A DNA stretch of 64,000 nt from Pseudomonadales bacterium (GCA_024234365.1 JACKOK010000003.1:186001-250000); one strand, 5' to 3'; counted from the first letter of the stretch, positions 9,151 to 18,286 are shown. The notes: generated by a model not told the origin, from the sequence alone. A program made the numbers and translations.

Positions 9151-10185
9151 TCATGGACAGGGCTGCAATCCGGCCCGCAGGGCTGCTACGCGAGTGTTAA
9201 AACGCTGTATCAGTTCTGTGTTGCGCGGGCAGGGCAATGCCGCTTGTTGTGCCAGTTCGCACAGATATTCATTGAGATAGGGCATCTCCGTGTCCCGCCC
9301 TGCGCGCGCATCCTGCAAGGTGGAGGAGAAGTTTTGCGCAGTGGCCTGCAGCACGCTGCGAGCCCTGGGGTAAACTGCAGCAGGCGTGGGCGCCTGGGGC
9401 AGGGCCATCAGCAGGGCCTCGATTTCCTTGCACAGTGCCTGCAGTTCGGCATGGGCATCGGGCCGTGTCAGCAGCTCTGCGTTGCGACAATTGTGAATGA
9501 CGCTCAGGGCATTGATGGCGCAGTTCACCGCGAATTTGTCCCACAGGCGGGCGCGGATATCGCGTTCCCACTGTATCTGCATCTGCCGCTGTGGCAGCAG
9601 GGTAAGCAGATCCTGTTCCGCTTCCTGCCCGGGAGTGCTGAGATTTCCCAGCCATGCCTCGCCCTGGCCCGCGTGGACGACATGAAAGGGGCTGCGCAGA
9701 TAGGCGCCATGGCTGGTGCTGAGGCAATAGACGGCTTGCTGCGGGAATTGCTGCCGTACCTCGTCCTGAACCCGCAGGCCATTTTGCAGCAGCACGATAC
9801 GTGTCCCGGAATTCAAGTGGTCTTTCACACTGGCCAGGGCGGGCAGGGTGTCCTGGGCCTTGGTGCAGACCAGCAACAGCGAGATCGGCTCCTGTATCTG
9901 CTGGACAAGCATCGCGGGCACCGGCAGCGCTGTCCCGGTGCTCCGCTCGTACAGATGCAGTCCGCCTGTCTGCTGCCAGCGTTGCAGGCTGTCGGCCTTG
10001 TGCAATAACAGGCACACGGGTGGCTGCCCCCAGTCCATCGCTGCGCCCTGTGCCCATTGCCATAGCCGCGCCGCCCACAGGCAGCCCATGGCGCCGGCGC
10101 CGAGCACATGCCAATGGGGTTTGTGCGATGCTGCGTTGATTTTCTGGCACTCCGGTCTGTGTGAACAGCCGCTATGATTCACCAT
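9151..10185 (-). CDS. panE: 2-dehydropantoate 2-reductase (ketopantoate reductase family)
   Basis: A roughly 344-residue protein with an N-terminal NADPH-binding glycine motif (VLGAGAMGCLWAARL) and a C-terminal ketopantoate reductase domain carrying DKFAVNCAINALS. The enzyme reduces ketopantoate to pantoate in coenzyme A synthesis. The start is uncertain: ATG at 10185 is chosen, an in-frame ATG at 10215 is possible, and neither has a good ribosome site. The extra 30 residues before the nucleotide fold are atypical. It is divergent from yajQ and 55 bp upstream of the hydrolase-ABC operon, so it could be co-transcribed with it. Confidence 0.82.
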   Translation of the reverse strand: MVNHSGCSHRPECQKINAASHKPHWHVLGAGAMGCLWAARLWQWAQGAAMDWGQPPVCLLLHKADSLQRWQQTGGLHLYERSTGTALPVPAMLVQQIQEPISLLLVCTKAQDTLPALASVKDHLNSGTRIVLLQNGLRVQDEVRQQFPQQAVYCLSTSHGAYLRSPFHVVHAGQGEAWLGNLSTPGQEAEQDLLTLLPQRQMQIQWERDIRARLWDKFAVNCAINALSVIHNCRNAELLTRPDAHAELQALCKEIEALLMALPQAPTPAAVYPRARSVLQATAQNFSSTLQDARAGRDTEMPYLNEYLCELAQQAALPCPRNTELIQRFNTRVAALRAGLQPCP

Positions 10186-10257
10186 CCCGGCGGTCAGTGG
10201 TAGTATTGCCGCCATCGTTTTTTGCGTGTATGCCCGTGTGAAGGGAAGGATAAGCTC

Positions 10258-10740
10258 ATGCCAACGTTCGATATCGTCTCAGAAGTGGAAATGCCGGAAG
10301 TGAACAACGCGCTGGATCAGGCCCGGCGGGAAATCGACACCCGTTTCGATTTCAAGGGCGTGGACGCTTCCTTCGAACTGAAAGACAAGACCATCACCAT
10401 CAAGGCGGATTCTGATTTCCAGATTGACCAGATGCTCGACATCCTCAAGGGCAAGATGGTCAAGCGCAATGTGGACGTGAAATCCCTCAGCACGGGGGAG
10501 GTACAGAAATCCGGCAAGCAGTGTCTGCAGGATGTCACGATTCAACAGGGCATCGAGGCCGATGTGGCGCGCAAGATCGTCAAGCTGGTGAAAGACTCCA
10601 AGATCAAGGTGCAGGCCGCCATTCAGGGCGAGAAGCTGCGTGTCACCGGCAAGAAGCGTGACGACCTGCAGGAAGTTATCGCCATGCTGCGTGATGCCAA
10701 GCTGGAAATTCCTCTCCAATTCAACAACTTCCGGGACTGA
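10258..10740 (+). CDS. yajQ: YajQ family nucleotide-binding protein
   Basis: A 160-residue protein beginning MPTFDIVSEVEMPEV, the near-invariant start of YajQ, with two small alpha/beta repeats. Some members bind cyclic di-GMP and affect virulence gene expression; the E. coli protein binds nucleotides. The ATG at 10258 sits 7 bp after AAGGA and gives the family start. An earlier in-frame GTG would add 12 non-conserved residues. The start of ampG lies 31 bp downstream. Confidence 0.93.
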   Translation: MPTFDIVSEVEMPEVNNALDQARREIDTRFDFKGVDASFELKDKTITIKADSDFQIDQMLDILKGKMVKRNVDVKSLSTGEVQKSGKQCLQDVTIQQGIEADVARKIVKLVKDSKIKVQAAIQGEKLRVTGKKRDDLQEVIAMLRDAKLEIPLQFNNFRD

Positions 10741-10771
10741 GGCGCCGCCAGCGGCTGCACAGCGAGGTCAC

Positions 10772-12157
10772 TTGAACAACACGCGTACCCTTCGCCAATC
10801 GCTGGCGCAGCTTCGGGACAAGCGCTTTGCCGTGATTTTCCTGCTGGGTTTTTCCAGCGGTTTCCCCTGGGTGCTGCATGGCTCGGTGATGACACTGTGG
10901 CTGCAGTCTCTGGGGCTCTCCCGCTCGGCGATCGGGTTTTTCGGCGCCGTGGCGACTGTGTATGCCATCAACTGGATGTGGGCTCCGCTTGTCGATCGTT
11001 TCCGCCTGCCGCTGCTGGGGCGGCTCGGCCAGCGACGCTCGTGGATTGTGCTTACCCAGGCGCTGATGCTGTTCAGCGTGTGGATGCTCAGCCGTACGCA
11101 GCCACAGCAGAACCTGGTGGAGGTCAGCCTCTGGGCCTTCTGCATTGCCCTGTTCTCCGCCACCCAGGACATTGCGGTGGATGCCTACCGCATCAGTATT
11201 TTCCGCCGCGAGGAGAGTGACGACAAAATGCCCTTTGCCGCGGCCATGAGCACAACAGGCTGGTGGGCAGGTTACGGCTTTCTGGGCGGGGCTTTTGCCC
11301 TCTACCTCGGCGGTGAGACCTTCGGGTTCAGCTGGCCACAGGTCTATCAGAGCGTGGCGCTGGTCTATGCTGTGCTGATCGTGCTGGTGCTGTTGATTCG
11401 TGAACCGGCGCTTGAGGACGAGGATGTCGTGCCCGAGCTGATCCCCAGCCATGGCAACCCGGCGCTGAACTGGTTCAACCGCTATATTGCCGCCCCCTTC
11501 GAGGAGTTCTTCACCCGCTGCGGCTTCAAGCTGGCCTTGTCCATTCTGCTGCTGTTGATGGTGTTCCGCCTCGGCGAGGCCATGCTCGGGCGCATGTCCC
11601 TGGTGTTCTACGGCGAGATCGGCTTCAGCACCGAGCAGATCGCCTTGTATTCCAAGTTCTTCGGCGGCATCGTGACCGCCGTGTTCAGCCTGATGGGGGC
11701 GCTCATCAACACCCGTTTCGGCGTGGTGAAGGGCCTGTTTGTTGGTGGGGTCGCCATGGCCTCGTCCAATCTGCTGTTTGCCCTGATGGCGGTGACCGGG
11801 CCGGACGTCAACCTGTTGCTGGTGACCATGGTGGTGGACAATTTCAGCGCCGCCTTTGCCACCGTAGCCTTTATTTCCTTCATTTCCTACTTCACCAGCC
11901 GTACCTATACCGGCACGCAATATGCCCTGATGTCCTCGGTGTCCAACTTCGGGCGCACCACGCTGGCGGCCTCCAGTGGCGTGGTGGTGGATTCCCTGGG
12001 CGGGGACTGGGCGTTGTTTTTCATTCTTACCGCCCTCATGGTAATACCAGGGCTGTTGCTGCTGCTGTGGATTGCCAAACAGATTCAGCAGTACAGAGAT
12101 CTTCGCGAGCAGCCCGCGCAGACGGATGAGCCGGAAGGCTCCGCGCTGCGCCCCTGA
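10772..12157 (+). CDS. ampG: AmpG-family muropeptide transporter (MFS)
   Basis: A 461-residue major facilitator protein with about 12 membrane segments. The AmpG marker AxQDIAVDAYR lies near residue 137, and the N-terminus reads SSGFPWVLHGS. AmpG imports anhydro-muropeptides from the periplasm for recycling; in the cytoplasm AmpD cuts them and, where present, AmpR senses them. The chosen start is a TTG at 10772 behind GCGAGG, because upstream in-frame sequence overlaps yajQ and shows no homology. The ampD-ampE locus lies only 10 kb away. No ampR or ampC is in the window. Confidence 0.88.
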   Translation: MNNTRTLRQSLAQLRDKRFAVIFLLGFSSGFPWVLHGSVMTLWLQSLGLSRSAIGFFGAVATVYAINWMWAPLVDRFRLPLLGRLGQRRSWIVLTQALMLFSVWMLSRTQPQQNLVEVSLWAFCIALFSATQDIAVDAYRISIFRREESDDKMPFAAAMSTTGWWAGYGFLGGAFALYLGGETFGFSWPQVYQSVALVYAVLIVLVLLIREPALEDEDVVPELIPSHGNPALNWFNRYIAAPFEEFFTRCGFKLALSILLLLMVFRLGEAMLGRMSLVFYGEIGFSTEQIALYSKFFGGIVTAVFSLMGALINTRFGVVKGLFVGGVAMASSNLLFALMAVTGPDVNLLLVTMVVDNFSAAFATVAFISFISYFTSRTYTGTQYALMSSVSNFGRTTLAASSGVVVDSLGGDWALFFILTALMVIPGLLLLLWIAKQIQQYRDLREQPAQTDEPEGSALRP

Positions 12158-12180
12158 GGCTGCCTGAACCAGGAGGATTC

Positions 12181-12681
12181 GTGCGTTTACCGCTGCTGCT
12201 GTTCATTGTTGTGCCCTTCGTCGAGATTATGCTGCTGCTCAAGGTCAGCGAGCATATCGGGGCACTGCCCACCATTGCCCTGGTGCTGTTGACCGCCTTT
12301 ATCGGCGTCAACCTGCTCAAACGTCAGGGGCTGAGTACGCTGCTGCGCTTTCAGGAGCGTGTGCAAAGCGGTGAGATTCCGGCGCAGGAGATTGTGGAGG
12401 GCATGCTGATTGCCTTCTCCGGCGCGCTGCTGCTGACCCCCGGGTTCGTGACGGACACCATTGGTTTCAGTTGCCTGCTACCCCCGGTGCGGCGGCGGAT
12501 TGCGCAGCGCATTCTGCGCTCCGGCAACACCTTCTTCATGGGAGGCAGTGTGGGCGGGAACTCCGCCTTCTACTACCGCCAGGAATATCAAACCCGAAGA
12601 GATGACGGGCACACCTTCGAGGGCGAATTCCGCGACGAGACCCGTCCGCGGCCTACCCTGGAAGAGCGGGATGAAGACTGA
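12181..12681 (+). CDS. fxsA: FxsA family cytoplasmic-membrane protein
   Basis: A 166-residue protein with the FxsA pattern: a hydrophobic N-terminus (PLLLFIVVPFVEIMLLLKV), a second hydrophobic hairpin around GALLLTPGFVTDTIGF and a polar tail. In E. coli, overproduced FxsA relieves phage T7 exclusion by F plasmids. The gene also sits close upstream of groES there, as here. The start is a GTG at 12181 after AGGAGG. It is 24 bp behind ampG. Confidence 0.88.
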   Translation: MRLPLLLFIVVPFVEIMLLLKVSEHIGALPTIALVLLTAFIGVNLLKRQGLSTLLRFQERVQSGEIPAQEIVEGMLIAFSGALLLTPGFVTDTIGFSCLLPPVRRRIAQRILRSGNTFFMGGSVGGNSAFYYRQEYQTRRDDGHTFEGEFRDETRPRPTLEERDED

Positions 12682-12715
12682 AGCATTGCGCTTGTAAAAA
12701 TATTTTCCGCCAACC

Positions 12716-12741
12716 GTTGAAATATCGCTTTGCCACCCCAT
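12716..12741 (+). promoter_or_regulatory. Sigma-32 heat-shock promoter of groESL
   Basis: GTTGAA at 12716-12721 and CCCCAT at 12736-12741 are separated by 14 bp. This is a near-perfect match to the RpoH consensus (CTTGAA, 13-17 bp, CCCCAT). It lies 140 bp upstream of groES, leaving a long leader. Confidence 0.8.
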
Positions 12742-12880
12742 TTACACTGGCACTACATCGTTCGGCAAACCATGCGCCGACGAGGTTGCAAGAAGCTTTA
12801 CACGACCCGGTGCAGGCGGCAGGCCTGTCTGCAGGGGCTGTTGTTGCGAATTCAAAAACCGTTTCAGGAGACGAAAATCA

Positions 12881-13171
12881 ATGAAAATCAGACCGTTGCA
12901 AGACCGAGTCGTAGTCCGACGCAAGGAAGAGGAGACCAAGACAGCGGGAGGAATCATCCTCACGGGGTCCGCGACAGAGAAGCCTGCGCAGGGCGAAGTG
13001 CTGGCTGTAGGGCCTGGCCGCATCATGGATAACGGCGACAAGCGTCCTGTTGATGTCAAAGTTGGCGATACCGTGGTGTTTGGCAAATACGCCAGCAACA
13101 CCATCAAGATTGACGATGAAGAGCTGCTGATTCTGAGCGAAAACGAAATCTACGGCGTGATCGAGTCCTGA
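12881..13171 (+). CDS. groES: Co-chaperonin GroES
   Basis: A 96-residue protein with the complete GroES fold: MKIRPLQDRV at the start, the mobile loop around GGIILTGSATEKP and a C-terminal ENEIYGVIE strand. GroES caps GroEL and encloses the folding substrate. An AGGAGA ribosome site precedes the ATG. It is the first gene of the groESL operon behind a sigma-32 promoter, with groEL 55 bp downstream. Confidence 0.97.
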   Translation: MKIRPLQDRVVVRRKEEETKTAGGIILTGSATEKPAQGEVLAVGPGRIMDNGDKRPVDVKVGDTVVFGKYASNTIKIDDEELLILSENEIYGVIES

Positions 13172-13226
13172 GACTCTCCCCCGTAACAGCGACCAAGAAC
13201 ACATCTACGAAAAGGAATAGTGAAAA

Positions 13227-14868
13227 ATGGCTAAAGACGTAAAATTCGGTGATCCCGCGCGACAGAAAATGCTCAACGGCGTGAACATCCTTGCAGACGC
13301 CGTCAAGGTAACGCTCGGCCCCAAAGGCCGTAATGTGGTACTGGACAAGTCCTTCGGTGCGCCGACCGTGACCAAGGACGGCGTGTCCGTTGCCAAGGAA
13401 ATCGAGCTGAAAGACAAGTTCGAGAACATGGGCGCCCAGATGGTCAAGGAAGTGGCTTCCCAGACTTCTGACGTGGCCGGTGACGGCACCACGACTGCCA
13501 CGGTACTGGCCCAGGCCATCCTCAACGAAGGCCTCAAGTCTGTTGCCGCCGGCATGAACCCGATGGACCTGAAGCGCGGCATCGACAAGGCCGTGAAGGC
13601 ACTGGTTGACGAGATCGGCAAGCTCTCCACCCCCTGTACAGACTCCAAGGCCATTGCCCAGGTTGGCACCATTTCCGCCAACTCCGATAACCAGATTGGT
13701 GAAATCATCGCGGAAGCGATGGAGAAAGTAGGCAAGGAAGGCGTCATCACCGTTGAAGAAGGTTCCGGCTTCGAGAACGAACTGGACGTGGTGGAAGGCA
13801 TGCAGTTCGATCGCGGCTACCTCTCCCCCTACTTCATCAACAACCAGGACAATATGAGTGCGGAGCTTGAAAACCCGTACATCCTGCTGGTGGACAAGAA
13901 GATCTCCAACATCCGCGAACTGCTGCCGGTGCTGGAAGCTGTTGCCAAGTCCGGCCGTCCGCTGCTGGTGATTGCAGAAGACGTGGAAGGCGAAGCCCTG
14001 GCCACGCTGATCGTGAACAATATGCGCGGCATCGTGAAAGTCTCTGCCGCCAAGGCCCCTGGCTTCGGTGATCGTCGCAAGGCCATGCTGGAAGACATCG
14101 CCATCCTGACCGGCGGTACCGTGATCTCCGAAGAAGTGGGCCTGAGCCTGGAGGGCACCAGCCTGGAACACCTGGGCCACGCCAAGAGCGTTGTGCTGTC
14201 CAAGGAAAACACCACCATCATCGATGGCGCAGGCGACTCCAAGCTGATCGAGGCCCGCGTGGCGCAGATCCGTCGTCAGATCGAAGACACCTCTTCTGAC
14301 TACGACAAGGAAAAACTGCAGGAGCGCGTGGCGAAGCTGGCTGGCGGCGTGGCCGTCATCAAGGTTGGCGCCAGGCACCGAGATGGAAATGAAAGAGAAG
14401 AAGGCCCGCGTGGAAGACGCGCTGCACTCTACCCGCGCAGCGGTGGAAGAGGGCGTGGTTCCCGGCGGTGGCGTGGCGCTGATTCGTGCTCTGCAGAAAG
14501 TGGAAGGCCTCAAGGGTGACAACGAAGACCAGAACGTGGGTATCGCCCTGTTGCTGCGTGCCGTGACAGCCCCCCTGCGTCAGATCGTGAAGAACGCGGG
14601 TGATGAGCCCTCCGTGGTGCTCGACAAGGTCAAGGGCGGCAAGGGTAACTTCGGTTACAACGCGGCCACTGGCGAGTATGTGGACATGGTGGAGCAGGGC
14701 ATCATCGACCCGGCCAAAGTGACCCGTAGCGCGCTGCAGGCTGCCGGTTCCGTGGCTGGCCTGATGATCACCACCGAGTGCATGATCAGCGACATTCCGG
14801 AAGAAAAACCGGCTGCCCCGGATATGGGCGGCATGGGCGGAATGGGTGGCATGGGCGGCATGATGTAA
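13227..14868 (+). CDS. groEL: Chaperonin GroEL, interrupted by a one-base frameshift in this sequence
   Basis: The first 382 codons (13227-14372) read as normal GroEL, including the ATP-binding GDGTTTATVLA stretch. The reading frame then shifts. From 14374 another frame continues GroEL (GTEMEMKEKKARVEDAL) to the usual Gly-Gly-Met tail and stops at 14868. Removing the A at 14373 restores VGAGTEMEM and a 546-residue protein, the normal length. As sequenced, frame 1 would run on to 14519 and give a truncated 430-residue product. Since GroEL is essential, the cause is either a sequencing error or a true mutation backed by another groEL. Confidence 0.93.
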
Positions 14869-14940
14869 GGCCGTCCGGAAACAGGGGCGTGCGCTGTTTC
14901 AAGGCAGAAAGCGCCCCGTTTTGCACCCCATCGTGCATAA

Positions 14941-14969
14941 AAAGAACCCGCTTCGGCGGGTTCTTTTTT
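14941..14969 (+). terminator. Rho-independent terminator after groEL
   Basis: AAAGAACCCGC, a TTCG loop and GCGGGTTCTTT form an 11-bp perfect stem followed by further T residues. It is 72 bp after the groEL stop. The A-rich 5' arm makes it a candidate for either direction, but only forward transcription reaches it. Confidence 0.92.
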
Positions 14970-15059
14970 GCCCTGAAATTAGCGTCATCCGCTTGCGCGC
15001 ATCACGCGCACATTGTGTTACTCTCGGGGCTTTGTGACTCACGCCCCGGGAACGCACAC

Positions 15060-16511
15060 ATGAATGAGCTGTTTAATGCGATCAACTCGATAGTCTGGAG
15101 CCCTGCACTGGTTTTTCTCTGCCTGGGGGCCGGCCTGTATTTCTCGGTTCGTTCGCGCTTTCTGCAGCTTCGGCATTTCCGCGAGATGTTGCGGCTGATC
15201 TTTCAGGGCAAGGTGTCCGAGACCGGTATTTCCCCCTTTCAGGCGCTGAGCATGACGCTTGCCGGACGTGTGGGCACCGGCAATATTGCAGGGGTAGCCA
15301 CCGCGATCACCTTCGGCGGGCCTGGGGCCTTGTTCTGGATGTGGGTGGTGGCCTTTCTGGGAGCCAGCTCCGCCTTTGTGGAATCCACCCTGGGGCAGAT
15401 CTACAAGGAAAAGATTCAGGGCGAGTATCGTGGTGGCCCCGCGTTCTATATCGAGAAGGGCCTGGGCATGAAGCGCTACGCCTGGGTGTTTGCCTTTACG
15501 ACGATTATCTCTTGTGGCTTGCTGCTTCCCGGCGTGCAGGCCAATGCCATTGCCGACAGCGTGAGCACGGCATTCTCCATCGACAGTTCCATTACCGCCA
15601 TTGTGCTGGCGGCATTGCTGGCCTTCATCATCTTCGGTGGCCTGCGCCGCATCGCCAAGGTGGCCTCTGCCGTGGTGCCCTTTATGGCGATTGCCTATAT
15701 CGCCGTGGCCGTGTTCATCATTGTGATCAATATTGACCTCGTACCCCACATGTTCTGGTTGATTATCAGCAGCGCCCTGGGGCTTGATTCCACCTTCGGG
15801 GCCATACTCGGCCTTGCTGTGATGTGGGGCGTGCGCCGGGGTGTCTATTCCAATGAGGCCGGGCAGGGCACCGCCCCCCATGCCTCATCTGCAGCATCGG
15901 TCAGCCACCCTGCCAAGCAGGGGCTGGTGCAGGCCTTCTCGGTGTATGTGGACACGCTGTTCGTATGCTCGGCCACCGGTTTCATGTTGTTGATTACCGG
16001 CCTGTACAACGTGGAAACGGAAACCGGCCAGGCCATTTATACCGGGGTTGCCGGGGTAGGGGCCGGCCCGGGCTATGTGCAGACAGCTCTGGAAGGCCTG
16101 ATGCCCGGCATCGGCAATATCTTCGTGGCCGTTGCCCTGTTCTTCTTCGCCTTCACCACCATACTGGCCTATTACTATATTGCCGAAACCAATGTGAGTT
16201 ATATCAATCGTTTTGTGGCCCGGCCGTGGATGAGCACGGTGCTGAAGCTGATCGTCATTGGCGCCGTGGTCTATGGCACCGTGAACACCGCAGAGACCGC
16301 CTGGGGGCTGGGCGACACGGGCGTTGGCCTGATGGCCTGGCTGAACATTTTCGCCATCCTGCTGCTGCAAAAACCGGCCTTTTTGTGTCTGAAAGACTTC
16401 GAGCAGCAGAAGGCCGAAGGAAAAGACCCCGTGTTCAGCCCCGCCACTCTCGGCATCGAGAATGCCGAGTACTGGGTGGAGAGGCTGGAGGCGCAGGAGA
16501 GTATTGAGTAA
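15060..16511 (+). CDS. Alanine/glycine:cation symporter (AgcS family)
   Basis: A 483-residue transporter with about ten to eleven membrane segments and AgcS motifs: the N-terminal GAGLYFSVRSRFLQLRHF stretch, the TLAGRVGTGNIAGVA substrate motif near residue 75 and RRGVYSNEAGQGTAPHAS near residue 265. Family members such as DagA and AlsT take up alanine or glycine with Na+ or H+. The ATG at 15060 begins the conserved MNELFNAINSIVW. Upstream codons run into the groEL terminator and are not coding. It stands as a single gene. Confidence 0.92.
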   Translation: MNELFNAINSIVWSPALVFLCLGAGLYFSVRSRFLQLRHFREMLRLIFQGKVSETGISPFQALSMTLAGRVGTGNIAGVATAITFGGPGALFWMWVVAFLGASSAFVESTLGQIYKEKIQGEYRGGPAFYIEKGLGMKRYAWVFAFTTIISCGLLLPGVQANAIADSVSTAFSIDSSITAIVLAALLAFIIFGGLRRIAKVASAVVPFMAIAYIAVAVFIIVINIDLVPHMFWLIISSALGLDSTFGAILGLAVMWGVRRGVYSNEAGQGTAPHASSAASVSHPAKQGLVQAFSVYVDTLFVCSATGFMLLITGLYNVETETGQAIYTGVAGVGAGPGYVQTALEGLMPGIGNIFVAVALFFFAFTTILAYYYIAETNVSYINRFVARPWMSTVLKLIVIGAVVYGTVNTAETAWGLGDTGVGLMAWLNIFAILLLQKPAFLCLKDFEQQKAEGKDPVFSPATLGIENAEYWVERLEAQESIE

Positions 16512-16610
16512 CTGCGTGCGTGTTTAACGTTTTTCGGTTTTGACACACATTTGACGTCACCGCCAGCAGGAGCTGCTTGATATAGTGGCCTCACAATATG
16601 GGAGGTGTCT

Positions 16611-17237
16611 ATGGCAATCAAGCGTCTGAGAAAGGAAAGGCTCCTGTCCCAGGAGCAACTGGCTGAAGAGGCAGGAATCAGCCTGCGCACTGTGCAGCGC
16701 GTCGAGGCTGGCAAACGGGTGGGTAATTCGTCCCTGAAAGCCCTTGCGGCCTTCTTCGGTACCTCGGTGGATCAGCTTCATTCACAGGAGTATCCATCCG
16801 GGCCAAAGAAAGATAGTGGGGCGAATCAGGACGTTCATCGTTCCGCGCAGATCATCATCCTGTTTCTCACTTTCTTTGTCTGCATTTCCCACTGGCTGGT
16901 GTATTTCGCCCAGATCAATCAAGCCTCTTCGGAAGCAGATCTGGGGCGTATACTGGTGTTTGTCTTTCAGATATGCCTAGTGTTTGCACCCTTCGCGTAT
17001 TTGTTCTATTCCGCCAGAAGATTGTTTGTCCTCAGCTATTACCTGGTAACGGGTGGCTTCGTGGTGACCGCGATCGCGATGTCGTACTGGACGCGAGAGT
17101 TTACCCATACGCAGTCCCATCAATTTCTCTTCACGGTGTTCTTTACACTGATGCTGCTATGTCTCGGCGTGCTGCATGTTGTGCAACTCTCTGCGTCACT
17201 GGGTCGAGAGTCTATGGAAATGCGTTCAGCATCCTGA
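16611..17237 (+). CDS. HTH (XRE-type) protein with a C-terminal membrane domain
   Basis: A 208-residue protein. Residues 1-60 form an XRE helix-turn-helix (RKERLLSQEQLAEEAGIS ... TVQRVEAGKR). After a polar linker, about four hydrophobic segments occupy residues 78-200. The layout suggests a membrane-tethered DNA-binding protein. The ATG at 16611 is preferred over the GTG at 16605 because GGAGG (16601-16605) is then correctly spaced. The GC content appears lower than its neighbours. Targets are unknown, and the gene is flanked by unrelated genes. Confidence 0.75.
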   Translation: MAIKRLRKERLLSQEQLAEEAGISLRTVQRVEAGKRVGNSSLKALAAFFGTSVDQLHSQEYPSGPKKDSGANQDVHRSAQIIILFLTFFVCISHWLVYFAQINQASSEADLGRILVFVFQICLVFAPFAYLFYSARRLFVLSYYLVTGGFVVTAIAMSYWTREFTHTQSHQFLFTVFFTLMLLCLGVLHVVQLSASLGRESMEMRSAS

Positions 17238-17276
17238 AGCCAGTCGGTCTCTACGCAAAGAAATAGAACGCAAAAA

Positions 17277-17300
17277 AAAGCCGCCCAATGGGCGGCTTTT
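17277..17300. terminator. Bidirectional terminator between convergent genes
   Basis: AAAAGCCGCCC, an AAT loop and GGGCGGCTTTT form a perfect stem with A-rich and T-rich flanks. It lies between the end of the HTH-membrane gene (plus strand) and the redoxin-cytochrome gene (minus strand), so it can end transcription from both sides. Confidence 0.92.
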
Positions 17301-17324
17301 CTGTATCACTTGCGTGACCGGATC

Positions 17325-18197
17325 TTAATCGCGGGGCGAACCTGCGTTAATCCAGTGCACCAGTTTCTGCACTTCTTCAATCGGCATGTTGCGCGCGTTC
17401 TCGAAGTGACGGATGCTGGGGTCGACCTGAGCCGGGGGCATACGCTTGGTCATCAGTACCTCGCGCATCATGGGGCTCCAGCCCTGAACCATCTGATGGC
17501 TGTTCATCGCAAACGGGCCAATGCCGCCTTCGATGTGACAGACCACGCAACGCTCGATCAGGATCGGTGCGATTTCGGTTTCGTAGTCAGGCACGTCGTC
17601 TGCACTGGTGACTGCGTTCGGGAAGTCGATAATGCAGTCAGCAGGGGCTTCGAAGTCGACTGTTACGGTATCACGGTTGCGGGTTTCGCCCGCAGCCGCT
17701 GCTGCCAGAGTGTCTTTCAGGAAAGTGGTACCAGGTGTGCCACGAGAACCCGGGGTGTCCATCGGGCCACGGTACAGAATGCTCATGTTCTTTGGGTCCA
17801 GAACAACGACTTCCCCCGCCTTGGTGATGCCCAGAAGCTCGGCAACCAGTTGCGTGTCGTCAACCAGGATAGGCATGTTCACGTTGAAGCTGTTGTCGTA
17901 GTTGCGCAGCTTTTCCGGTGTGTCGCCAACGGTGGAGTTCATCATCACGAAGCTGACGCCTTCGTTGTCCCACTTGGTTTGCAGGATGCGGTATTCAGAG
18001 AACAGCGCAGCGTTGGTGCTGCAGGAATTCTGCTGAGAAATCACAACCAGGGCATTCTGATACGCGTATTTGGAAAACTGGTGCGCGGTGCCCTTCTCGT
18101 CGATCAGGTTGAAATCGCCAATGCGCTGCGGTGCAGCAAAGGTCTGGGCGGCTGTAAGCACAGCGGCCAGCAGGCCAAAGTACTTCAAAATTTTCAT
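17325..18197 (-). CDS. Periplasmic redoxin-fold/cytochrome c protein
   Basis: A 290-residue exported protein. A signal peptide covers residues 1-22. A thioredoxin-like (AhpC/TSA-type) domain spans about 25-170 with a single cysteine, C59, in NSCSTN instead of a CxxC pair. A C-terminal heme c domain has CVVCH at 217-221 and a possible axial methionine in KRMPP. The start at 18197 follows GGAG and leads straight into the signal peptide. It lies 89 bp downstream of a PHM-like copper monooxygenase gene, and similar redoxin-cytochrome-monooxygenase combinations occur as fused proteins. Electron transfer to the monooxygenase is a reasonable inference. Confidence 0.78.
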   Translation of the reverse strand: MKILKYFGLLAAVLTAAQTFAAPQRIGDFNLIDEKGTAHQFSKYAYQNALVVISQQNSCSTNAALFSEYRILQTKWDNEGVSFVMMNSTVGDTPEKLRNYDNSFNVNMPILVDDTQLVAELLGITKAGEVVVLDPKNMSILYRGPMDTPGSRGTPGTTFLKDTLAAAAAGETRNRDTVTVDFEAPADCIIDFPNAVTSADDVPDYETEIAPILIERCVVCHIEGGIGPFAMNSHQMVQGWSPMMREVLMTKRMPPAQVDPSIRHFENARNMPIEEVQKLVHWINAGSPRD

Positions 18198-18243
18198 GTT
18201 AGTGCTCCAATATCTCGGATGTCGCAGATTTTTTCGAGGCGAG

Positions 18244-18273
18244 AAAAAAGGGCTCGCGCAGGCGCGAACCCTT
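18244..18273 (-). terminator. Terminator hairpin between the monooxygenase and redoxin-cytochrome genes
   Basis: On the minus strand, AAGGGTTCGCGC, a two-base loop and GCGCGAGCCCTT form a 12-bp stem with one wobble pair, followed by T residues. It sits 13 bp after the monooxygenase stop and 46 bp before the next start. It would reduce expression of the downstream gene relative to the monooxygenase. Confidence 0.75.
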
Positions 18274-18286
18274 TCTCTGTCTTGCA

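Noticed and set aside
14366..14380. Programmed frameshift in groEL
   Set aside because: There is no slippery heptamer, downstream pseudoknot or precedent in GroEL; a single extra base explains the break better.
14826..14865. Short GGC/ATG-rich repeat at the end of groEL
   Set aside because: It encodes the normal Gly-Gly-Met tail of GroEL.
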